A stretch of 5,122 nucleotides of DNA from Chloroflexales bacterium (GTDB lineage Bacteria; Chloroflexota; Chloroflexia; Chloroflexales; Chloroflexaceae), in contig JAAXUL010000648.1 of the NCBI GenBank assembly GCA_013336035.1, positions 1-5,122 on the forward strand. Direction: 5' to 3'. A program made the translations under genes and the position numbers. The notes under the pieces were generated by a model that saw nothing but the letters and a program-made list of their open reading frames with translations, made no database searches and was not told where the DNA came from. How positions within the stretch are numbered: position 1 is the stretch's first letter; each line of letters opens with the position of its first letter. Shown in pieces: positions 1 through 4,540 of the stretch.

Positions 1-589
1 TCGCGAGGCGGATGCCCGGCCGCGCCAGGTCGGCGGCCGATCCGAGGCCAAGGGGGTTGCCTGGCCGCACGATCAGCCCCTGGGCCCGCTCGGCCAGCGT
101 GAGCAGCCGGAGACGGCGCCCCGGCAGCAGGCGAGCCACCGCGTCGTGGTTATAGCCGCGGCCATCGTCGTCGAGCAGATGGCAGCCCGCTAGCTGGGCC
201 CGCCCGTCAGCCAGCGCGCGCAGGCCGGCGGTGCTGCCGCCGGGGCGCAGGGCCAGGGCCACACCGGCGGCACGTAGCTGCCGCGCGAGGAGGTGGAGGC
301 CGAAGTCGTGGCTACAGCCACAGGTGATCGGCGTCGCCTCGTCGGCCTTATCGCTGCCTGTAGGCGTGTCAAGGGCGCGCACCACGGTGCCTCGGCGGGC
401 GTGAGCCTCCACCAGGCCAAGCTGTGCCAGGGCTTTGTAGGCCCTGTTGACCGTGTTCGGGTCGAGGCCGCGCTGCTCCGCGAGTGCGCGCACGGTCGGC
501 AGGTGCTGGCCCGGGCGCCACTCGCCCCGTCGGATTGAGGCCGCCAGCTCATCGGCCAGCTGCTCATACAGAGGCGGGATTGTCGCCAT
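1..589 (-). CDS. GntR-type winged-helix regulator fused to a PBP-like ligand domain (3' end outside the window)
   Basis: A DNA-binding regulator whose ligand domain suggests control of Mo/W cofactor genes (inference). The frame runs unbroken from ATG at 589 to the left edge, giving 196 codons with no stop. Residues about 5-70 form a GntR winged helix: the start PPLYEQLADELAASIRRGEW, then LPTVRALAEQRG, then recognition helix NTVNRAYKAL and wing RRGTVV. After a linker (about 71-88) comes the N-terminal part of a PBP_like (PF12727-type) domain: SHD at 93-95, GST at 118-120, AGCHLLD at 134-140, YN at 146-147, QGLIV at 170-174, PLGL at 179-182. By comparison with the fused MoeA at 2417-4357, roughly 115-120 residues are missing, including the RGSGTR loop. 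The start is supported by AGGAG (minus strand, 605-601), 11 nt upstream, and by family alignment. The gene lies downstream of moaD on the same strand. It is a close paralogue of the regulator starting at 4541. The family call is firm; the ligand is unknown. Confidence 0.87.
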   Translation of the reverse strand, partial: MATIPPLYEQLADELAASIRRGEWRPGQHLPTVRALAEQRGLDPNTVNRAYKALAQLGLVEAHARRGTVVRALDTPTGSDKADEATPITCGCSHDFGLHLLARQLRAAGVALALRPGGSTAGLRALADGRAQLAGCHLLDDDGRGYNHDAVARLLPGRRLRLLTLAERAQGLIVRPGNPLGLGSAADLARPGIRLA

Positions 590-628
590 CGCGGGCCGTG
601 CTCCTGGTGCGGCTGTTTGCTTTGCAGG

Positions 629-646
629 CAGACAAATCAGACAAGG
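629..646. promoter_or_regulatory. Tandem CAGACAAAT-type repeat, candidate operator
   Basis: The plus strand reads CAGACAAAT (629-637) followed directly by CAGACAAGG (638-646), two copies at 9-bp offset. The repeat lies in the leader of the minus-strand regulator, just past its predicted transcription start near 643, a place where a bound repressor would block transcription. The 10-mer AATCAGACAA (635-644) recurs exactly at 4553-4562, at the start of the paralogous regulator. A role as a regulator-binding site is inference. Confidence 0.3.
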
Positions 647-649
647 CCT

Positions 650-678
650 AGTGTACAAAAACTCAGGCCGGCATGCAA
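650..678 (-). promoter_or_regulatory. Candidate sigma-70-like promoter of the leftward GntR-PBP regulator
   Basis: On the minus strand TTGCAT (678-673) is separated by exactly 17 bp from TACACT (655-650). The -10 matches TATAAT at four of six positions, but the -35 matches only in its TTG. The predicted start is near 643, giving a leader of about 54 nt before the ATG at 589. The -35 overlaps the stem of the hairpin thought to end the moaD transcript. The spacing is good and the boxes are weak, so the call is tentative; read-through from moaD is the alternative. Confidence 0.33.
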
Positions 679-694
679 GCGAGTATGCCGACCT
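657..694 (-). terminator. Candidate intrinsic terminator downstream of moaD
   Basis: On the minus strand AGGTCGGCAT (694-685) pairs with ATGCCGGCCT (674-665) across a 10-nt loop. All ten pairs form in RNA, one of them a U·G wobble (691/668). Three nucleotides later comes a run of five T (661-657), so the order is stem, short gap, U-tract, as for a Rho-independent terminator. It begins 89 nt after the moaD stop codon. The wide loop and short U-tract make it modest, and it overlaps the candidate promoter of the next gene. Confidence 0.45.
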
Positions 695-706
695 CATAGA
701 GGGTCG

Positions 707-728
707 CAGGGAGGGCGAGCCCTCCCTG
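707..728. repeat. Perfect 9-bp inverted repeat in the moaD 3' region
   Basis: CAGGGAGGG (707-715) and CCCTCCCTG (720-728) are exact reverse complements around a CGAG loop. Six A follow on the plus strand (729-734), so in the moaD transcript (minus strand) the T-run comes before the stem, not after it. That is the wrong order for a canonical intrinsic terminator in either direction. It may stabilise the 3' end of the moaD mRNA, assist the terminator at 657-694, or bind protein. The structure is directly visible; its function is not. Confidence 0.5.
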
Positions 729-756
729 AAAAAACCCTTTCCGGCCTTTCACCCGC

Positions 757-773
757 CGCAAGCAGGGCTTGCG
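757..773. repeat. 7-bp inverted repeat just after the moaD stop codon
   Basis: CGCAAGC (757-763) and GCTTGCG (767-773) flank a 3-nt loop. In the moaD transcript this stem starts 10 nt after the TAA and is the first of three successive stem-loops before the next gene. No U-tract follows directly, so it is described only as an mRNA 3' structure. Confidence 0.35.
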
Positions 774-783
774 AGGAAGGAGC

Positions 784-1062
784 TTATCCGCCCGCCACAG
801 CGGGAAAAACGTCGATCGTATCGCCCACATTGACGATCGACCGCATACCCTGATCGAGGAAGGGCGTGCCTCGCCCGTTGATGAAGACATTCACATGGCG
901 GTAGAGCTCGCCATCGGCATCGAGCAGCTGTTTGCGCAGGGGCGGCCAGCGCTCGACCAGTACGTCTACCAGCTCGCGCACGGTCACCCCCGCAGGAAGA
1001 TCGAGCTTGACCGTACGACCCCCGACAATTGGGCGTAGTGTGGCGTAGAAGTTGACATTCAT
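784..1062 (-). CDS. moaD: MoaD-family sulfur-carrier protein (molybdopterin synthase small subunit)
   Basis: A 92-residue ubiquitin-fold sulfur carrier. In the family the C-terminal glycine is adenylylated by MoeB and thiocarboxylated, and MoaD then gives sulfur to cyclic pyranopterin monophosphate with the large subunit MoaE, forming molybdopterin in the cytosol. Visible hallmarks are the first strand MNVNFYATLR, the VTVRELVDVL helix, HVNVFINGRG at mid-protein, the GDTIDVFP strand and the essential Gly-Gly tail (VAGG, then TAA). The length and the FINGR...FP.VAGG pattern resemble the archaeal-type MoaD subgroup more than ThiS. The start at 1062 matches the family N-terminus. No Shine-Dalgarno sequence precedes it; an extended -10 lies just upstream, so the mRNA is probably leaderless. 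The gene is divergent from moeA. No moaE, moaA, moaC or moeB is in the window. A carrier dedicated to a tungsten cofactor is possible but not distinguishable from sequence. Confidence 0.92.
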   Translation of the reverse strand: MNVNFYATLRPIVGGRTVKLDLPAGVTVRELVDVLVERWPPLRKQLLDADGELYRHVNVFINGRGTPFLDQGMRSIVNVGDTIDVFPAVAGG

Positions 1063-1068
1063 AGGTTC

Positions 1069-1077
1069 AGTATAACA
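1069..1077 (-). promoter_or_regulatory. Extended -10 promoter of moaD (leaderless transcript predicted)
   Basis: On the minus strand TGT (1077-1075) is followed directly by TATACT (1074-1069), an extended -10 element. Six nucleotides then precede the ATG, so the expected +1 falls on or next to the A of the start codon at 1062. No -35 match is seen at 17-bp spacing (CCACCT), which is tolerable for extended -10 promoters. The missing ribosome binding site agrees with a leaderless mRNA. Confidence 0.6.
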
Positions 1078-1094
1078 GAATCGCCGAACGCAGG

Positions 1095-1103
1095 TGGTAT
1101 AAT
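1095..1103 (+). promoter_or_regulatory. Extended -10 promoter of the moeA / moeA-PBP operon
   Basis: TGG (1095-1097) joins a perfect TATAAT (1098-1103). The predicted start is near 1110, giving a leader of about 24 nt that carries the Shine-Dalgarno GAGGAG at 1123-1128, 5 nt before the ATG at 1134. The expected -35 position (1075-1080, ACAGAA) does not match the consensus. This -10 is only 23 bp from the divergent moaD -10, so the two polymerase footprints must overlap. Confidence 0.65.
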
Positions 1104-1133
1104 TTCGACACCGCCCTACCGCGAGGAGACGCC

Positions 1134-2363
1134 ATGCCAGAGCTTTTTCAGGTCGTGACTACGACTGAGGCCAACGCCCGCCTAGCTGGCCACCTTGCCC
1201 CCCTTGGGCGCGTCGAGTCTGTCCTGCTGCCCGCAGCCCTGGACCGGGTGCTGGCTGAGGATCTGCGCTCACCAGGCGACCTGCCGGCCTTCCCACGCTC
1301 GACTATGGATGGCTTTGCCGTACGCGCTGGCGACACCTACGGCGCCAGCGAGGGCCTGCCCGCGTATCTAACCCTCTGCGGCGAGGTGCCCATGGGCCGA
1401 TCATCCGAGCTCACCGTGGGGCTCGGCCAGGCGGCCCGTGTCCATACGGGCGGAATGATCCCCTCCGGCAGCGACGCGGTGGTGATGGTCGAGCATACCC
1501 AGGCGCTCAACGCCGAGACGATCGAGGTCGTGCGCCCTGTGGCCGTAGGCGAGAACGTCATCCCCGTGGGCGAGGATGTGCGGGCCGGCGAGCTGCTCTT
1601 CCCGCGCGGCCATCGGCTGCGCCCGCAAGATCTGGGCGGCCTCGCGGGTGTCGGTGTGGTCCAGGTGCCAGTGGCGGCGCGCCCACGGGTGGCCATCCTC
1701 GCCTCGGGCGACGAGGTGGTGCCAGCCGAGATGACGCCCAGCCCGGGGCAGGTGCGCGACATCAACAGCTACACAATCGCCGCCCTTGTCCAGCGTGCGG
1801 GCGGCGAGCCTCATTCCTACGGCATTGCCCCCGATGACGCCGATAAGCTGGCCCGAATGGCCCGCGCCGCCCTCGAGGCGGCAGAGGTGCTGATCATCTC
1901 CGCCGGCAGCTCGGTGAGCACCCGCGATATGACCGCGGCGGTCATCGCGTCGCTGGGGGCGCCCGGCGTGCTGGTGCATGGGGTGGCGATCCACCCCGGC
2001 AAGCCCACGATCCTGGCCATGGCTGGCGACCGCCCCGTGTTCGGGCTTCCCGGCAACCCTGTCTCGACCATGATCGCCTTCGAGCTGTTCGTCGCCCCGG
2101 CCCTGCGCTGCCTCCTTGGCGCCAGCGCCGCGCCTGCACCTATGAGTCAGGCTCGCCTGGCGCGCAATGTTGCCTCGCGCCCCGGGCGCGAGGACTTCGT
2201 GCCGGTGCGTCTGGAGCGGCGCGCGGGTGAGCTGTGGGCAGATCCTGTTTTCGGCAAGTCCAACCTGATCTACACCATGGCCCGCGCCGATGGGCTCGTG
2301 CGGGTTCCACTCGACCTCGCCGGACTCTACGAGGGCGATCTGGTAGACGTGCGGATGTTCTAA
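1134..2363 (+). CDS. moeA: MoeA, molybdopterin molybdenumtransferase
   Basis: Cytosolic enzyme of the last Moco step: MoeA inserts molybdate (or tungstate) into adenylylated molybdopterin, releasing AMP. The 409 residues are a normal length for MoeA. Order: MoeA_N (domains I/II) about 12-180, with STMDGFAVR at 56-64, HTGGMIPSGSDAVVMVEHT at 104-122 and the VGEDVRAGELL region at 145-155; MoCF/MogA-like domain III about 184-325, with SGDE at 191-194, SAGSSVSTRD at 256-265, HPGKP at 287-291 and GLPGNPVS at 304-311; MoeA_C (domain IV) about 338-409. The usual SGGVSVG-type loop reads SAGSSVS here. The start has a good Shine-Dalgarno (GAGGAG, 1123-1128) and a consensus -10 upstream. A MoeA-PBP gene follows 53 bp later on the same strand with no terminator seen between, so the two are probably co-transcribed. 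All motifs look intact and an active enzyme is expected. Confidence 0.95.
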   Translation: MPELFQVVTTTEANARLAGHLAPLGRVESVLLPAALDRVLAEDLRSPGDLPAFPRSTMDGFAVRAGDTYGASEGLPAYLTLCGEVPMGRSSELTVGLGQAARVHTGGMIPSGSDAVVMVEHTQALNAETIEVVRPVAVGENVIPVGEDVRAGELLFPRGHRLRPQDLGGLAGVGVVQVPVAARPRVAILASGDEVVPAEMTPSPGQVRDINSYTIAALVQRAGGEPHSYGIAPDDADKLARMARAALEAAEVLIISAGSSVSTRDMTAAVIASLGAPGVLVHGVAIHPGKPTILAMAGDRPVFGLPGNPVSTMIAFELFVAPALRCLLGASAAPAPMSQARLARNVASRPGREDFVPVRLERRAGELWADPVFGKSNLIYTMARADGLVRVPLDLAGLYEGDLVDVRMF

Positions 2364-2406
2364 ATGCTTGCCCTCCCTGAGACCCCCCCTGACGCAGCCT
2401 CAGCTT

Positions 2407-2410
2407 GGAG
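2407..2410 (+). promoter_or_regulatory. Shine-Dalgarno that fixes the moeA-PBP start
   Basis: GGAG lies 6 nt before the ATG at 2417. The in-frame TTG at 2405 overlaps this site and has no purine-rich sequence suitably placed ahead of it, so the ATG is the better start and the predicted protein is four residues shorter than the longest reading. Confidence 0.65.
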
Positions 2411-2416
2411 CATCCT

Positions 2417-4357
2417 ATGCCCCGCAAGTACTACCTTGAGGATCGCGCCCTCGACGACGCCATCAGCCGCTTTGAGGCAGCGCTAGCCCGGGCCGGCGGG
2501 CTGCGCCAGCCCGAGGCCGAGACAGTGCCGCTGGCCGAGGCTCGCGAGCGGGTGACGGCCGCGCCGGTCTGGGCTGTGCGCTCGTCGCCCCACTATCACG
2601 CCGCCGCGATGGACGGCATCGCGGTGCGCGCCGCCGATACGGTCGGGGCCACCGAGGCCGCGCCGCGCCGGCTGGCCCTCGTCCACCAGGCAGTATGGAT
2701 AGATACCGGCGATCCTATGCCGCCAGATGCCGACGCCGTCGTCATGGCCGAGCACGTTCAGCCCATCGATGAGGCTACGGTCGAGATCGGTGCCGCCGTA
2801 GCGCCCTGGCAGCACGTCCGCCCTATGGGCGAAGACATTGTCGCGACCGAGCTGGTCATCCCAGAGGGCCACCACCTGCGCCCGGTTGACCTGGGGGCCA
2901 TAGCTGCGGCCGGCCACGCGACGGTGCAGGTGCGCCGCCGCCCCCGCGTGGCGATCATCCCTACCGGCACCGAGCTGGTCACTATCGAGGCGGCCGCGGC
3001 CCAGGAGGCCCGGGGTGAGCCGGTGCGCGCCGGCGAGATCGTCGAGTTCAACTCGCTGATCCTCGCCGGCATGGTTGAGGAGTGGGGCGGCCAGGCGATG
3101 CGCCTCCCCCCGGTGCCTGACCGACGTGAGCTGCTGCGCGCCGCCGTTGAGGCGGCCCTAGACCTGGCCGATATTATTGTGGTCAACGCCGGCTCGTCGG
3201 CCGGCTCTGAGGACTACACCGCGGCGGTCCTTGGCGAGCTGGGCGAAGTGGCCGTACACGGGGCGGCCATCCGCCCCGGCCACCCCGTCATCCTCGGCGT
3301 CGTCGCGGGCAAGCCGGCCCTTGGCCTGCCGGGCTACCCCGTCTCGGCCGCCCTTACGGCCGAGCTGTTCCTGCGCCCGCTGGTCTACAGGCTCCAGGGC
3401 AAGGAGCCGCCACGGCGCCCCGAGCTGAAGGCCGTCATCAGCCGCAAGCTCCTCTCGCCCATCGGCGAAGACGAGTTCGTACGAGTCACCCTTGGACAGG
3501 TGGATGGGCGCCTCATTGCAACGCCCCTCACCCGCGGCGCTGGCGTGGTTATGTCCCTGGTGCGGGCCGATGGTATCGCCCGCATCCCTCGCTTCTCCGA
3601 AGGCCTCCATGCGGGGGCCGAGGTGGCGGTAGAGCTCGTTCGAGACCAGGCCGCCATCGAGCGCACCCTGGTGGCCATCGGCAGCCACGACCTTGCGCTC
3701 GACCTGCTGGGCAGCCACCTGCGCCGCCTCGCCCCTGACACGCGCCTCAGCTCGGCCAACGTCGGCAGCCTGGGCGGCCTGCTCGCCCTCCAGCGTCGTG
3801 ATGCCCACATAGCCGGGACCCACCTCCTCGATGAGGAGACCGGTGAGTACAACCGGCCTTTCGTACGCCGCGTCCTGCCCAACGAGGATATCGTGCTCGT
3901 CCACCTGGCTTATCGCGAGCAGGGCTTCATCGTGCCGCCCGGCAACCCCCTCGGCCTCGCCGACCTGAGCGACCTGATGCGTCCGGGTGTGCGCCTCGCG
4001 AACAGGCAGCGGGGCTCGGGCACGCGGGTGCTGCTCGACTACCACCTGCGGCGGGCGCGCCTCGACCCGCTCGCGATCGTCGGCTACGATCGCGAGGAGT
4101 TTACCCATATGGCGGTGGCTGCGGCGGTGCTCAGCGGTGCGGCAAGCGTGGGTATGGGGATCCTGGCGGCTGCCAGGGCCCTCGGGCTGGACTTCGTGCC
4201 TCTTTTCAGCGAGCGCTACGATCTGGCCATCCCGCGCCGCCACTGGGAGAGCGATCTGCTCGCGCCCCTGCGCCGCGCCCTGGCTGACCCGGCCTACAAA
4301 GCCGCCGTCGAGGCCCTGGGCGGCTATGATGCCAGGCAGATGGGCGAAGAGCTGTAG
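2417..4357 (+). CDS. moeA: MoeA fused to a C-terminal PBP-like (PF12727-type) domain
   Basis: A 646-residue two-part protein. Residues about 1-410 are a complete MoeA: N-terminal domains with AAAMDGIAVR at 62-71 and IDTGDPMPPDADAVVM at 95-110; MoCF domain about 177-325 with PTGTE at 182-186, NAGSSAGSEDYT at 257-268, RPGHP at 286-290 and GLPGYPVS at 303-310; MoeA_C about 335-410. Residues about 415-646 form a type-2 periplasmic-binding-protein-like fold without signal peptide, hence cytosolic: SHD 423-425, VGSLGGL 449-455, AGTHLLD 466-472, YN 478-479, QGFIV 502-506, RGSGTR 532-537, GYDREEFTH 556-564, ERYDL 599-603. The layout of its loops recalls tungstate/molybdate-binding proteins of the TupA type (inference). 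Compared with the upstream MoeA, GDE is GTE, PGKP is PGHP and PGNP is PGYP. I recall such fusions from archaea and several bacterial phyla; the precise reaction and ligand are unsettled. Probably metal insertion with substrate sensing or delivery by the extra domain. Confidence 0.93.
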   Translation: MPRKYYLEDRALDDAISRFEAALARAGGLRQPEAETVPLAEARERVTAAPVWAVRSSPHYHAAAMDGIAVRAADTVGATEAAPRRLALVHQAVWIDTGDPMPPDADAVVMAEHVQPIDEATVEIGAAVAPWQHVRPMGEDIVATELVIPEGHHLRPVDLGAIAAAGHATVQVRRRPRVAIIPTGTELVTIEAAAAQEARGEPVRAGEIVEFNSLILAGMVEEWGGQAMRLPPVPDRRELLRAAVEAALDLADIIVVNAGSSAGSEDYTAAVLGELGEVAVHGAAIRPGHPVILGVVAGKPALGLPGYPVSAALTAELFLRPLVYRLQGKEPPRRPELKAVISRKLLSPIGEDEFVRVTLGQVDGRLIATPLTRGAGVVMSLVRADGIARIPRFSEGLHAGAEVAVELVRDQAAIERTLVAIGSHDLALDLLGSHLRRLAPDTRLSSANVGSLGGLLALQRRDAHIAGTHLLDEETGEYNRPFVRRVLPNEDIVLVHLAYREQGFIVPPGNPLGLADLSDLMRPGVRLANRQRGSGTRVLLDYHLRRARLDPLAIVGYDREEFTHMAVAAAVLSGAASVGMGILAAARALGLDFVPLFSERYDLAIPRRHWESDLLAPLRRALADPAYKAAVEALGGYDARQMGEEL

Positions 4358-4362
4358 GGTGT

Positions 4363-4399
4363 GGCGCTGGCGCCGGCCATTGTCCCCGGCGTCAGCGCC
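4363..4399 (+). terminator. GC-rich hairpin after moeA-PBP, terminator-like without a U-tract
   Basis: Positions 4363-4376 (GGCGCTGGCGCCGG) pair with 4386-4399 (CCGGCGTCAGCGCC) over a 9-nt loop. All 14 pairs form in RNA, one of them a G·U wobble (4370/4392). It starts 5 nt after the TAG. No T-run follows, so this is not a canonical Rho-independent terminator. It could stop transcription in a GC-rich host or protect the operon mRNA 3' end. Confidence 0.45.
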
Positions 4400-4442
4400 G
4401 CCAGCATCCCTCCACGCCGTCTCGTTCCAAGCAGCAGCTCCA

Positions 4443-4470
4443 GGGCCTCCCAGGTCCCCTGGGAGCGCCC
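4443..4470. repeat. Second GC-rich inverted repeat, upstream of the right regulator promoter
   Basis: CTCCCAGG (4447-4454) and CCTGGGAG (4458-4465) are perfect complements around TCC. An outer GGG/CCC extension (4443-4445 and 4468-4470) is separated by a small internal loop. No T-run follows on either strand. It sits roughly 45-70 bp upstream of the predicted start of the next gene, so it could be a back-up transcript end or a protein site; nothing in the sequence decides. Confidence 0.3.
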
Positions 4471-4499
4471 GATCATGCCGGCGCGCGGCCTGCTCCGTG

Positions 4500-4508
4500 T
4501 GCTATAAT
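4500..4508 (+). promoter_or_regulatory. Extended -10 promoter of the rightward GntR-PBP regulator
   Basis: TGC (4500-4502) runs into a perfect TATAAT (4503-4508). No -35 match is present at normal spacing. The predicted start is near 4515, giving a leader of about 26 nt with no Shine-Dalgarno before the ATG at 4541. It is the same extended -10 architecture as the moaD and moeA promoters. Its presence implies that this regulator can be transcribed independently of the moeA operon. Confidence 0.6.
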
Positions 4509-4509
4509 C

Positions 4510-4536
4510 GTCAGCAAACTACAGACTTTGTCAGCA
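4510..4536. promoter_or_regulatory. GTCAGCA direct repeat at the transcription start, candidate operator
   Basis: GTCAGCA occurs at 4510-4516 and again at 4530-4536, an offset of 20 bp, about two helical turns, so both copies face the same side of the DNA. The first sits on the predicted +1 and the second just before the start codon, a position suited to repression, perhaps autoregulation. A 7-mer repeated in a short span can occur by chance, so confidence is low. Confidence 0.25.
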
Positions 4537-4540
4537 TTCA

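Noticed and set aside
590..783. Possible molybdenum-cofactor riboswitch in the intergenic region
   Set aside because: The stem-loops follow moaD and precede a regulator, are simple hairpins, and show no multi-helix aptamer layout that I can recognise.
447..853. Plus-strand open frames crossing the regulator start and the 590-783 gap
   Set aside because: They overlap the clear minus-strand regulator and moaD, have low-complexity Arg/Ser/Pro composition and no plausible start signal.
1093..1112. GGTG...CACC inverted repeat spanning the moeA -10 and transcription start
   Set aside because: Only four base pairs per arm with 12 bp between; too weak to call an operator.
719..2380. 11-mer GCCCTCCCTGA at 719-729 and again at 2370-2380
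   Set aside because: The first copy is half of a hairpin and the second has no partner arm; the contexts differ and the word is C-rich, so it is probably coincidental.
2405..2416. TTG start adding four residues to the MoeA-PBP protein
   Set aside because: The GGAG at 2407-2410 overlaps this TTG and is well placed for the ATG at 2417.
2364..2416. Possible terminator or promoter between moeA and moeA-PBP
   Set aside because: Only 5-bp inverted repeats (for example ATGCT/AGCAT) and no -10-like sequence were found; co-transcription is the simpler reading.
3158..4243. Long open frame (361 codons) on the minus strand opposite the MoeA-PBP gene
   Set aside because: It is the antisense shadow of a strongly recognisable coding region in GC-rich DNA; its translation shows no family motif and no promoter or ribosome site.
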